From Sideroxydans sp. (GTDB lineage Bacteria > Pseudomonadota > Gammaproteobacteria > Burkholderiales > Gallionellaceae): a stretch of 58,266 nt of DNA. Of the stretch, positions 17,896 through 25,546 are shown one piece after another; position 1 is the stretch's first letter, and each line of letters starts with the position of its first letter. The notes beneath the pieces are model-generated. The model worked only from the letters and a program-made list of their open reading frames with translations, searched no databases and was not told the DNA's origin. The stretch is taken from contig DAIDAJ010000115.1 of assembly GCA_027310665.1 (NCBI GenBank), positions 1 through 58,266 on the forward strand. Reading direction: 5' to 3'. Made by a program: the position numbers and the translations under genes.

Positions 17896-18365
17896 CAGAC
17901 CAGCAGCAGCGCCACTGCCTGCGCAGCGATCCCTTCGCCGCGCCCCGTGTAACCGAGATGCTCGGTCGTCGTCGCCTTCACGTTCACGGCGTGATGCGCG
18001 ATGCCGAGATCGCCGGCGATGTTGGTGATCATCAGAGGGATGTGCGGCGCCATTTTCGGCGCCTGCGCGATGATGGTGGCATCCACGTTGCCGATGCGGA
18101 ACCCGGCCGCCTCGATCTTGCGCGCGACGTCGCGCAGCAGAAGCCGGCTGTCGATGTCCTTGTACTTCGCGTCGGTATCGGCGAAATGCTTGCCGATATC
18201 GCCCAGCGCCGCCGCGCCAAGCAGCGCGTCGCAAATGGCGTGCAGCAGCACATCCGCATCGGAATGGCCGAGCAGCCCCTTGTCATAAGGGATATCCACC
18301 CCGCCGATGATGAGTCTGCGTCCCGTAACCAGTTGGTGAACGTCAAAACCTTGTCCGATACGCAT
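17895..18365 (-). CDS. ispF: 2-C-methyl-D-erythritol 2,4-cyclodiphosphate synthase
   Basis: Cyclises CDP-ME-2-phosphate in the MEP isoprenoid pathway, forming a trimer with a zinc site. The protein is 156 residues. Metal ligands D8 and H10 lie in GFDVHQL, followed by [19 protein letters not shown] and the C-terminal [16 protein letters not shown]. ispD is 12 bp upstream, giving the common ispDF pair, and tsaB follows by a one-base overlap. Confidence 0.97.
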   Translation of the reverse strand: MRIGQGFDVHQLVTGRRLIIGGVDIPYDKGLLGHSDADVLLHAICDALLGAAALGDIGKHFADTDAKYKDIDSRLLLRDVARKIEAAGFRIGNVDATIIAQAPKMAPHIPLMITNIAGDLGIAHHAVNVKATTTEHLGYTGRGEGIAAQAVALLLV

Positions 18366-18377
18366 ATTAAGCCCACC

Positions 18378-19058
18378 CTACCTGTTTTTATTTAACAACA
18401 ACTCCGCCAGTTCGATGTCCTGCGGATAGGTCACCTTGAAATTGCTGGTATCGCTCGCCACCAGCCTGGGCTGCAGCCCCATCGCTTCGATGGCCGAGGC
18501 ATCGTCGGTGACGTTTTGGCTGAGCGACAGCGCTTCTGCCAGCAATCCGGCACGGAACATCTGCGGCGTCTGTGCCTGCCACAGGCCTTCGCGCGGCTCG
18601 GTATGGGCAATGCGCTGCCGGGCATCGGCACGCTTCAGGGTGTCCGCTACCGGCACGGCAAGGATGCCGCCGACCGGATCGTCGCGCAGCTCGGCGATCA
18701 TGCGCGCCAGCAAATGCGCGCTCAGGCACGGGCGTGCGGCATCGTGCACCAGCACCCAGTCGTCCGGTTCCAGCTCGGAGACCAACAGGCCGTTCGCCAC
18801 GCTCTCGGCGCGCGTCTTTCCGCCGCAATACAACGGCGCCAGCTTGCCCGCGCAATGCGACCAGTCATAGCGCGCGAAATATTCGTCGTCCGGCGCCAGC
18901 ACCGCGAACACGGTCTTGATGTTGGGGTTGGCGCACAAGGTGGATAACGCGTGCCAGATCATGGGCCGACCGGCCAGATCGAGATATTGCTTGGGCAATT
19001 CGTTGCCCATGCGTGCGCCGAAACCGGCGGCCGGGACTAAAGCGTGGAATTCAGACAT
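18378..19058 (-). CDS. ispD: 2-C-methyl-D-erythritol 4-phosphate cytidylyltransferase
   Basis: Makes CDP-ME from MEP and CTP. The 226-residue protein has the nucleotidyltransferase signature [15 protein letters not shown] near the N-terminus, VHDAARPCL in the middle and [13 protein letters not shown] near the C-terminus. It is the first gene of the overlapped ispD-ispF-tsaB-rimI-UDG-GGDEF chain and is divergent from mfd across a 70-bp spacer. Confidence 0.97.
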   Translation of the reverse strand: MSEFHALVPAAGFGARMGNELPKQYLDLAGRPMIWHALSTLCANPNIKTVFAVLAPDDEYFARYDWSHCAGKLAPLYCGGKTRAESVANGLLVSELEPDDWVLVHDAARPCLSAHLLARMIAELRDDPVGGILAVPVADTLKRADARQRIAHTEPREGLWQAQTPQMFRAGLLAEALSLSQNVTDDASAIEAMGLQPRLVASDTSNFKVTYPQDIELAELLLNKNR

Positions 19059-19095
19059 AACCGAATTGTAAAACAGGAATGCCGGCCGGGTGGCT

Positions 19096-19101
19096 TATAA
19101 T
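19096..19101 (+). promoter_or_regulatory. Possible -10 box of mfd
   Basis: A perfect TATAAT lies 28 bp upstream of the mfd ATG in the spacer divergent from ispD. No good -35 hexamer is seen at the usual distance, so the call rests on the -10 alone. Confidence 0.35.
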
Positions 19102-19128
19102 GCGCGCCTCTGTTTCAGGCTTGTTTCC

Positions 19129-22100
19129 ATGTTGTTCGCATCAAAAAATTCCCGCCCGCGCTATACGAACCTGCAAGGCTCGTCGGACGCCTTGGCTTTG
19201 GCACAATACGCGCCGGAGCATTCCCCGCTCGTCGTAATCGCTGCAAATGCGCTGGAAGCGCAGCGGCTGGTGGAAGAGATCCCGTTCTTCGATCCCAAAC
19301 TGCGCGTACACCTGCTGCCGGACTGGGAAACGCTGCCCTACGACCACTTTTCGCCGCACCAGGACCTGATCTCCGAGCGCCTCGCCACACTGCACCATAT
19401 CCGCAGCAATGCCAGTGACATCGTCATCGTGCCAATCACCACCGCGCTTTACCCGCTGCCGCCGGTGTCCTATCTGGCGGCGTACACCTTCTTCCTGAAA
19501 AAGGGCGAACGCCTCGACCTCGACGCCTTCCGCCAGCAAATGACGCTGGCCGGCTACAACCACGTGCAGCAGGTACTCACCCCCGGCGAATACTGCGTGC
19601 GTGGCGGCATCATCGACCTGTTCGCGATGGGTAGCCTGCTGCCCTACCGCATCGACCTGTTCGACGACGAGATCGAGACCATCGCCACCTTCGACGTAGA
19701 TACCCAGCGCACCTTGTACCCGGTACCGGAGATACGCCTGCTGCCGGCACGCGAATTCCCGATGGACGAAGCCGGACAGGCGCGCTTCCGCCAGAATTTC
19801 CGCGACCGTTTCGAGGGCGACCCGTCCAAGTCGCGCATATATAAGGATGTAAGCAAGGGCATCGCTCCGGCAGGCATCGAGTATTACCTGCCGCTGTTCT
19901 TCGAGAAAACTGCCACGCTGTTCGACTATCTGCCCAAGAACGCCACGCTGTGCCTGCATCACGATGTGGATGCGGCGATCGCCAGTTTTGGCAAGGACGC
20001 AGCCTCGCGCTACAACCTGCTGCGTGGCGATCCGCAGCGGCCGTTGCTGGAGACGAGGGAACTGTTCCTGGATGGGGAGCAGTTTTTTATCAGAGCGAAA
20101 GAATTTGCGCGGGTGGATATCGTCGCCAACAATCTGCAAACCGTTTGCTCAACACTCCCCAATCCCGTTCGTCCTGAGCCTGTCGAAGGAACGAACGGCG
20201 CACAGCACGGAATTGGTGAAACACCGTCCATGCTTCGACAGGCCCAGCACGAACGGCTTAATAAAGAGTCAGCAGCAAACACGGCGAAAAACGTAACCTC
20301 TTGCTCTACGAGCGCAATTCCCCCTATCGCCGTAGACCGCAAGGCCGAAGTCCCCACCCACGCCTTCCAGAGCTTCCTGCAGACCTACACCGGACGCGTG
20401 CTGCTGCTCGCCGACAGTCTCGGACGCCGCGAGATCATGTCCGGCTACCTGAAGGAGTACGGCCTCACGCCTGCGGTGTGCGAAGACTATGCATCCTTCC
20501 TGGCGGGCAAGGACAAATTCATGCTCGGCGTCGGCCCGGTGCAGATCGGCTTCGGCCTGCCGGACGACAAGCTCGCCATCGTCACCGAGACCGAACTGTA
20601 TGCCGCCCAGCCCAGAAGCCGCGCCGCGCGCGCCGCAAAGAAGAGCAACGTCGAAGGCATGCTGCGCGACCTGTCCGAGCTCAAGCCGGGCGATCCGGTG
20701 GTGCACGAGCAGCACGGCATCGCGCGCTATCAGGGTCTGGTGAACCTCGACCTCGGCGAGGGAGAGAACGAATTCCTGCTGCTGGAATATGCGGGCAGCG
20801 ACAAACTGTATGTGCCCGTATCGCAACTTCACGTGATCAGTCGCTACAGCGGCGGCGCGCCGGAAGCCGCTCCCCTGCACAAGCTGGGCAGCGGCGCGTG
20901 GGACAAGGCCAAGCGCCGCGCCATGCAGCAGGTGCGCGACACCGCCGCCGAGTTGCTGAACATCTACGCCCAGCGCGCCACGCGCAAGGGCCACGCCTTC
21001 AAGCTCACCTATCACGACTACGAAGCCTTCGCCGCCGGGTTCGGTTTCGAGGAGACTCCCGACCAGGCCGCCGCGATCGAAGCCGTGCTGCTCGATCTGC
21101 AGTCCGGCAAACCCATGGACCGGCTCATCTGCGGCGACGTGGGGTTCGGTAAGACGGAAGTTGCGTTGCGCGCCGCCTTCGTCGCGGTGATGGACGGCAA
21201 ACAAGTCGCGGTGCTGGTACCCACCACGCTGCTGGCCGAACAGCACTTCCAGAATTTCTCCAACCGTTTCGCCGACTGGCCGATCAAGATCGCTGAGTTA
21301 TCGCGCTTCCGCTCGGCCAAGGAAGTGACGCAAGCATTGAAAGATCTGGCCGAAGGCAAGCTGGATATCGTCATCGGCACACACAAGCTGATCCAGAAGG
21401 ACGTGAAGTTCCACAACCTGGGTTTGGTCATCCTGGATGAGGAGCACCGTTTCGGCGTGCAGCAGAAGGAACGACTCAAGGCGCTGCGCGCCGAAGTGGA
21501 CGTGCTCACGCTCACCGCCACGCCGATTCCGCGCACGCTGGCGATGTCGCTGGAAGGCCTGCGCGATTTCTCGGTGATCGCCACCGCGCCGCAGCGCCGC
21601 CTTTCCATCAAGACCTTCGTCAGCGGCTTCAGCCAGGGCATCATCCGCGAGGCTGTGCTGCGCGAACTCAAGCGCGGCGGGCAGGTGTATTTCCTGCACA
21701 ACGAAGTCGACACCATCAACAACATGCTGGAGAAGCTGGAGACCCTGCTGCCGGAAGCACGCATCCGCGTGGCACACGGGCAAATGGGCGAACGCGACCT
21801 GGAAGCGGTGATGCGGGACTTCACCCACCAGCGCTTCAACGTTCTGCTGTGCTCCACGATCATCGAGACCGGCATTGACGTTCCCACGGCCAACACCATC
21901 ATCATGAATCGCGCCGACCGCTTCGGTCTCGCGCAGTTGCACCAGTTACGCGGCCGCGTCGGCCGTTCGCACCACCAGGCCTACGCCTACCTGCTGGTGG
22001 ACAGCATGGACGGCCTCACCGCGCAGGCGAAGAAACGCCTCGAAGCGATCCAGGCGATGGAACAACTGGGCAGCGGCTTCTTCCTCGCCATGCACGATCT

Positions 22101-22680
22101 GGAAATACGCGGCGCGGGCGAAGTGCTGGGCGAATCGCAAAGCGGCGAGATGCAGGAGATTGGCTTCAGCCTCTACAACGATATGCTGAGTGCCGCGATC
22201 TCCTCGCTCAGGCAAGGCCACGAGCCGGACATGGCGCACCCGCTGGGGGTCACGACCGAGATCAACCTGCACACGCCTGCGTTGCTGCCGAACGACTACT
22301 GCGGCGACATCCACCAGCGTCTGGTAATCTACAAGCGACTCGCAAACTGCAACACGCAGGAAGACCTGGACGACATGCAGCAGGAACTCATCGACCGCTT
22401 CGGCCTGCTGCCCGAACCCGCACAGATACTGCTCGACAGCCACCGCTTGCGCATCCTCGCCAAGCCGCTCGGCATCAGCAAGGTGGATGCATCATCGGAG
22501 GCCATCGTCATCCAGTTCGTGCCCAACCCGCCCATCGACCCGATGAAGGTCATCACCCTGATCCAGAGCAAGCGGCATATCAAGATGGCGGGACAGGACA
22601 AGCTGCGGATCGAATTGAAATATGGGGATTTGCAGCAGCGGGTGCTGGCGGTCAGGAATTTCTTTGGTGAGTTGAAGTAG
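19129..22680 (+). CDS. mfd: Transcription-repair coupling factor
   Basis: Removes stalled RNA polymerase from damaged DNA and recruits UvrA. The protein is 1183 residues, longer than E. coli Mfd (1148). Order: UvrB-like N-terminal module (RPRYTNLQGS..., PDWETLPYDHFSPHQDL), a linker, the RNA-polymerase interaction domain around 520 (GDPVVHEQHGIARYQGL), RecG-like helicase motifs (GDVGFGKTE about 669, DEEH about 770, TATPIPRTLAM, QLRGRVGR) and a C-terminal TRCF domain. The ATG at 19129 is preferred to an upstream in-frame TTG. Residues about 345-405 include a palindromic repeat inserted in frame (20165-20256), which accounts for the extra length. Confidence 0.97.
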   Translation: MLFASKNSRPRYTNLQGSSDALALAQYAPEHSPLVVIAANALEAQRLVEEIPFFDPKLRVHLLPDWETLPYDHFSPHQDLISERLATLHHIRSNASDIVIVPITTALYPLPPVSYLAAYTFFLKKGERLDLDAFRQQMTLAGYNHVQQVLTPGEYCVRGGIIDLFAMGSLLPYRIDLFDDEIETIATFDVDTQRTLYPVPEIRLLPAREFPMDEAGQARFRQNFRDRFEGDPSKSRIYKDVSKGIAPAGIEYYLPLFFEKTATLFDYLPKNATLCLHHDVDAAIASFGKDAASRYNLLRGDPQRPLLETRELFLDGEQFFIRAKEFARVDIVANNLQTVCSTLPNPVRPEPVEGTNGAQHGIGETPSMLRQAQHERLNKESAANTAKNVTSCSTSAIPPIAVDRKAEVPTHAFQSFLQTYTGRVLLLADSLGRREIMSGYLKEYGLTPAVCEDYASFLAGKDKFMLGVGPVQIGFGLPDDKLAIVTETELYAAQPRSRAARAAKKSNVEGMLRDLSELKPGDPVVHEQHGIARYQGLVNLDLGEGENEFLLLEYAGSDKLYVPVSQLHVISRYSGGAPEAAPLHKLGSGAWDKAKRRAMQQVRDTAAELLNIYAQRATRKGHAFKLTYHDYEAFAAGFGFEETPDQAAAIEAVLLDLQSGKPMDRLICGDVGFGKTEVALRAAFVAVMDGKQVAVLVPTTLLAEQHFQNFSNRFADWPIKIAELSRFRSAKEVTQALKDLAEGKLDIVIGTHKLIQKDVKFHNLGLVILDEEHRFGVQQKERLKALRAEVDVLTLTATPIPRTLAMSLEGLRDFSVIATAPQRRLSIKTFVSGFSQGIIREAVLRELKRGGQVYFLHNEVDTINNMLEKLETLLPEARIRVAHGQMGERDLEAVMRDFTHQRFNVLLCSTIIETGIDVPTANTIIMNRADRFGLAQLHQLRGRVGRSHHQAYAYLLVDSMDGLTAQAKKRLEAIQAMEQLGSGFFLAMHDLEIRGAGEVLGESQSGEMQEIGFSLYNDMLSAAISSLRQGHEPDMAHPLGVTTEINLHTPALLPNDYCGDIHQRLVIYKRLANCNTQEDLDDMQQELIDRFGLLPEPAQILLDSHRLRILAKPLGISKVDASSEAIVIQFVPNPPIDPMKVITLIQSKRHIKMAGQDKLRIELKYGDLQQRVLAVRNFFGELK
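20165..20256. repeat. Palindromic repeat inserted in frame within mfd
   Basis: Arms at 20165-20188 and 20233-20256 (24 nt each) are inverted copies differing at 2 positions, with 44 bp between. They encode the tell-tale peptides RPEPVEG and LRQAQHER, known translations of a dispersed palindrome (core GTCCTGAGCCTGTCGAAGG). The same 19-nt core occurs in hscA at 50466-50484. The frame is kept open through the element, so Mfd carries about 35-60 extra residues in an interdomain linker. Confidence 0.9.
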
Positions 22681-22683
22681 TTT

Positions 22684-22708
22684 GTGCAATAAACGTAGCG
22701 CATTGCAC
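22684..22708. terminator. Hairpin after mfd
   Basis: Starting 4 bp after the mfd stop, GTGCAAT (22684-22690) pairs perfectly with ATTGCAC (22702-22708) across an 11-nt loop. No T-run follows, so it may be an intergenic repeat or a 3'-end stabiliser rather than a classical terminator. Confidence 0.45.
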
Positions 22709-22762
22709 CGGAAGCATACAAAACATATGGCGGGCTGTTCGTCCTGACTATGTGAGAGTTAC

Positions 22763-23734
22763 CTACCAATATCGAACTTCCCTCCTAAATGCTTCCTTGG
22801 CCTCTGCAATCGACTTAAAGCTTGGCAGACATTTTTGGATCAAAACCTCAACCGGCAAATACCGGAATTCGCCAGTACGGGAGAAATATATTCCGACATC
22901 GCTTATTTCAAATGCGTCTAATGATTCATCGTGAAGCAAGACGTAGCCAATCAACTGACGAAGATATTCCATCACCAATGGTTTAACCGTGGCCTTAATA
23001 TCGGTCAGTATTTTCTTTTCATTTTGTTGAATCACACAGTCGAAGTCGGCACCATCGACCAGTCCTTGGTTGGCCAGCGCTTTACCGTTAACAGTAAACT
23101 TCGAATGGCGCAGCTCTCCATCATGATTATTTGATGAATCAATAAAAATACGGGTTATTGCTAGCACATCTTGAACATATAAATCCCAATTCAACTTCTC
23201 GAAACAATATTCATCGAACAACCACATCACGGTTCTTTCGTCGGCGTCAGAGCCACAGCGTAGATTTCCAATTGATTTCTTCTTCTCATACGATATTTCC
23301 TGCCAGAAAAGACGTGGCAACCGACCTGAACGATATAAGCTGATCGCCATAGCTAATGCAGTAGCTGAATATATGGCGAGTTCATCGACAGGTCGTCCAT
23401 CCAAATAAATACGAGCTATTTTTTCAAACAATATATATTCACAAAATGCAGTGCTTTCGATGCCACCCTCACTACCGATGGGAATGCGGATACTGCGTTC
23501 AACTGAGCTGAAATCAAAGAAGTTGTTATTTGCAATGTATCGAATCAGGTAATCAGTAGTAATACCCACGTACTGGAAGTACGAGCGGGATGGAGACTCT
23601 AACAATGGCTCGATAGGAGTTTTTGAACTTTGAATCCATTTGAGGCATTCCTTAGCACCAGCCTTATCTTCGTATTTCATAAAAAATTGACGAACTGGTG
23701 AATCTTTATAGCGAAGCTGACTAGTTAAGCTCAT
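22763..23734 (-). CDS. Unknown protein, possible PD-(D/E)XK-like core
   Basis: A 323-residue protein I do not recognise. No signal peptide or membrane helix is seen. In the C-terminal third, GADFDCVI followed by KILTDIKAT and RQLIGYVLLH has the spacing of a PD-(D/E)XK nuclease core (D about 231, D-x-K about 247-249, then a helix with Q and Y). This is inference from pattern only. The gene is visibly AT-richer than its surroundings, suggesting transfer. It is minus strand and convergent with mfd, and it lies 60 bp downstream of another unknown gene (23795-24256). Upstream of its ATG is TGGAAA. It could belong to a defence or mobile-element module. Confidence 0.6.
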   Translation of the reverse strand: MSLTSQLRYKDSPVRQFFMKYEDKAGAKECLKWIQSSKTPIEPLLESPSRSYFQYVGITTDYLIRYIANNNFFDFSSVERSIRIPIGSEGGIESTAFCEYILFEKIARIYLDGRPVDELAIYSATALAMAISLYRSGRLPRLFWQEISYEKKKSIGNLRCGSDADERTVMWLFDEYCFEKLNWDLYVQDVLAITRIFIDSSNNHDGELRHSKFTVNGKALANQGLVDGADFDCVIQQNEKKILTDIKATVKPLVMEYLRQLIGYVLLHDESLDAFEISDVGIYFSRTGEFRYLPVEVLIQKCLPSFKSIAEAKEAFRREVRYW

Positions 23735-23794
23735 ATGGGTTTTCCACTAATGAACGACGTAAGGGATAGGGTCTGGACTTTGCTTCGATACCAC

Positions 23795-24256
23795 TTAGCG
23801 AATCAGACGCACTGTGCATTTCTTGCTGATATCGATGCCATACTCAAACAGTTTTTTTCTGTGCCGGTAATATGTGCTCTTGGGTAATGTGCCAAAGACA
23901 ACAGCTTCTCTTCTTACATCAATGCCTTCGTACCAACTAACAGCCGTAAGTGAGTAAGGCAAAGGTATGTCATTAAGGATTTTCTTGATGAAGTCAGGGC
24001 ATGGGCCGGTTGGTGGGCCAAGGTCCGGGTATTCGATGATTTTCTCAACAACAAACAAACCCATGCCTTTAGGCAGACGCTTGATCTTTCGGTAGGCCTC
24101 GGCAGCAGTTTCAAACCAATTCGCTTCGAACTGAGAAAATACAATCTTGTTCTCAGCAGAAAGATAAGCTGGGGTTTTCCTTCCGTGCCAATACACATGG
24201 ATTTCGTAGTATTCAAAATACAGTTCTGTAGCGGAAGAATTAACGGGTGTGCTCAT
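23795..24256 (-). CDS. Unknown protein with inovirus replication-protein-like C-terminus
   Basis: A 153-residue protein. The last 35 residues, LPKSTYYRHRKKLFEYGIDIS, recall the C-terminal segment of gene II/X-type replication initiators of filamentous phages, where a serine/threonine-YRHR helix is followed by GIDI; the preceding WYEGIDVR fits the same pattern. The N-terminal half (YFEYYEIHVYWHGRK...) would then be a shortened form lacking the rolling-circle catalytic motifs. It may be a phage remnant or a domesticated DNA-binding protein. Base composition is AT-rich like its downstream neighbour. The resemblance is from memory of the family and needs a profile search. Confidence 0.5.
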   Translation of the reverse strand: MSTPVNSSATELYFEYYEIHVYWHGRKTPAYLSAENKIVFSQFEANWFETAAEAYRKIKRLPKGMGLFVVEKIIEYPDLGPPTGPCPDFIKKILNDIPLPYSLTAVSWYEGIDVRREAVVFGTLPKSTYYRHRKKLFEYGIDISKKCTVRLIR

Positions 24257-24289
24257 AAAGGAATTTAAGGGCTCATGTTCGGATTGTTT

Positions 24290-24577
24290 TCACGCCGCCA
24301 ACAACTCAACACTCAACTTCTTCCCCAACACCGCCGCCGCACTCGCTAGTGTGGTCAATGTGAGACTGGTGTCATTCTCGTCCAGCAGACGGTTCAGCGC
24401 GGCACGGCTGGTGTGCATCTTTTTCGCCATCGTGGCCTTGTTCAGGTTTTGCGCTTTCATTTCCTGTACGATCTGCCATGTGATGACGCGCTTGACGGCG
24501 ACTGCGGTCGCTTCGTCCAGTGTGGCGTTCTCGGACAGGAATTCATCAAAGCTGCTACCGAAGTTTTTCTTGCTCAT
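24290..24577 (-). CDS. XRE-family helix-turn-helix protein, probable antitoxin
   Basis: A 95-residue DNA-binding protein of the HigA-like XRE type. The helix-turn-helix is about residues 44-66 (NKATMAKKMHTSRAALNRLLD), followed by the conserved TSLTLTTLASAAAVLGKKL. Such proteins usually pair with a RelE/HigB-type toxin encoded just upstream. Here its ATG overlaps the stop of the RelE/ParE-like toxin frame (ATGA at 24574-24577), so the genes are coupled. It is the third gene of a module that also has a PF09720-type antitoxin. Confidence 0.85.
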   Translation of the reverse strand: MSKKNFGSSFDEFLSENATLDEATAVAVKRVITWQIVQEMKAQNLNKATMAKKMHTSRAALNRLLDENDTSLTLTTLASAAAVLGKKLSVELLAA

Positions 24578-24866
24578 GTTCGATCATTCCAATAGTTTGG
24601 ATGCCGCCGCTGGTGTGCTACGGCGATGATGTAGATACGCTCACCTTTGCTGCGATAGACGACTGAGTATGGAAATCGGCGGACGACAACGCGGCGGAAT
24701 CCATCTGAAATTGGCGCACCAATCTCTGGGTGAGAAAATGCAAACGCAACTGCGGCTTGCACTTCGATAGCGAATTCCAAACCCAGCCCCGGAAATCTAC
24801 CATCATAAAAAGTGCCGATCTTTCGAATTCGGCACGGGCCTTGGGGTGGAACTGGGGTTGGTTCAC
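24574..24866 (-). pseudogene. RelE/ParE-family toxin gene with a frameshift
   Basis: The N-terminal part starts at a GTG (24864-24866) and reads MNQPQFHPKARAEFERSALF. The rest (YDGRFPGLGLEFAIEVQAAV...RRHPNYWNDRT) is in a different frame. The switch falls at a run of five T (about 24803-24807 on the complementary strand), where one more T would restore a complete 97-residue ParE-like toxin. The C-terminal VRRFPYSVVYR and IIAVAHQRR blocks are intact. Start and stop overlap both neighbours by 4 bp (GTGA and ATGA). A real inactivating deletion, a -1 slip at CTTTTTA or a sequencing error are all possible. Confidence 0.8.
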
Positions 24867-25093
24867 GAAAGCTTGCGGCGGATATCGGCAAATACTTCCG
24901 TTGCGGGAATCAATTTAACATCACCTCGTTCGATCTCTGCCCAGCGTGCTTTGATCTCGGCTTCCCATTCTTGGCTGACATCGCCGCTATCGGTTGGCTC
25001 AAGGGTCTCAAGCAAAAAGCTTGCGAGCTGTGCACGCTCTTCCGAACCTAGCTGTTTAGCCTGTGCTTGTAGTTCTGCAAGTTTGGCTGACAT
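24863..25093 (-). CDS. Addiction-module antitoxin (PF09720 type)
   Basis: A 76-residue acidic protein of the putative addiction module component family. It shows the typical layout: an N-terminal helix AELQAQAKQLGSEERAQLASFLLETL, then EWEAEIKARWAEIERGDVKLIPATEVFADIRRKL, where the C-terminal segment wraps the ParE-like toxin. The start is supported by AAAGGAG 7 nt upstream of the ATG at 25091-25093. Its stop overlaps the toxin start (GTGA). It is the first gene of the toxin-antitoxin module. Confidence 0.9.
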   Translation of the reverse strand: MSAKLAELQAQAKQLGSEERAQLASFLLETLEPTDSGDVSQEWEAEIKARWAEIERGDVKLIPATEVFADIRRKLS

Positions 25094-25180
25094 GACTGAC
25101 TCCTTTAAAAGTTAATGATCCCACGATAGGAGGATTCAAACTTGCAGTCAAGACATAGGCCAATGGCCGTTGGGCATATC

Positions 25181-25221
25181 GAAGCCACTACGTGGGCACG
25201 AAGTGCCCACGTAGTGGCTTC
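25181..25221. repeat. Perfect 19-bp palindrome
   Basis: Bases 25181-25199 and 25203-25221 are exact reverse complements (19 bp) with a 3-nt loop; the core is CACTACGTGGGCAC. No T-run follows. It lies 88 bp upstream of the antitoxin ATG and may be a mobile intergenic repeat or an operator-like site. Confidence 0.85.
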
Positions 25222-25257
25222 AGGCTTTGACTTTTCCTCCCCCTCCCCTGTGCGCCG

Positions 25258-25380
25258 CCTCGATATTTCGCCAACAAGCGGGGGTTTAGGCGAGCACTGT
25301 CCGAGCTCCGCAGTGGGGCATGTTTTGTGTGCCCCACCAGGGCGAGTTGCGCAGCCCCGCTTGTTGGCGAAATATCGAGG
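25258..25380. repeat. Perfect 26-bp inverted repeat, MITE-like
   Basis: Arms 25258-25283 and 25355-25380 match exactly over 26 bp (core GATATTTCGCCAACAAGCGG). The 71-bp interior contains a second inverted pair, TGGGGCA at 25314-25320 and TGCCCCA at 25330-25336. The 123-bp unit with long terminal arms and no gene looks like a miniature non-autonomous element. The 453-bp stretch 25094-25546 holds only this and the neighbouring repeats; I see no gene in it. Confidence 0.85.
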
Positions 25381-25421
25381 GAACCTCGAAGGGGCGGCAA
25401 ACCGGGGTCGCCTTCTTTTTG

Positions 25422-25456
25422 GTTACTTTTTCTTTGGCGAAGCAAGAAAAAGTGAC
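25422..25456. repeat. Dispersed TTACTTTTTCTT inverted repeat
   Basis: GTTACTTTTTCTT (25422-25434) pairs with AAGAAAAAGTGAC (25444-25456), one G-T mismatch in 13. This unit, followed by a GTCGGG hairpin, is a common intergenic element of beta- and gammaproteobacteria. Confidence 0.7.
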
Positions 25457-25461
25457 TAGCT

Positions 25462-25490
25462 GTCGGGCTACCCCCGACGGTTTTTGTTTT
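25462..25490 (+). terminator. Terminator-like hairpin with T-run
   Basis: GTCGGG (25462-25467) pairs with CCCGAC (25473-25478) and is followed by GG and TTTTTGTTTT. It fits a rho-independent terminator on the plus strand, although no plus-strand gene is seen upstream of it in the repeat region. Confidence 0.55.
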
Positions 25491-25494
25491 GATG

Positions 25495-25524
25495 TTGGGT
25501 TACGCGATAAAACCGCTAACCCAA
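25495..25524. repeat. TTGGGTTA/TAACCCAA inverted repeat downstream of qorB
   Basis: TTGGGTTA at 25495-25502 and TAACCCAA at 25517-25524 form an 8-bp stem with a 14-nt loop, 22 bp past the qorB stop. It could be the 3' end of the qorB transcript or another dispersed repeat. Confidence 0.6.
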
Positions 25525-25546
25525 CCTACGAAAAATAAAACCCCGC

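Noticed and set aside
25142-25538. Several open frames of 70-105 codons in the repeat cluster
   Set aside because: They lie within palindromic repeats, are open on both strands and have no ribosome sites or family likeness.
22681-25546. Prophage or integrative element with attachment sites
   Set aside because: No integrase, no tRNA target and no flanking direct repeats could be found by eye; the region is called an accessory stretch only.
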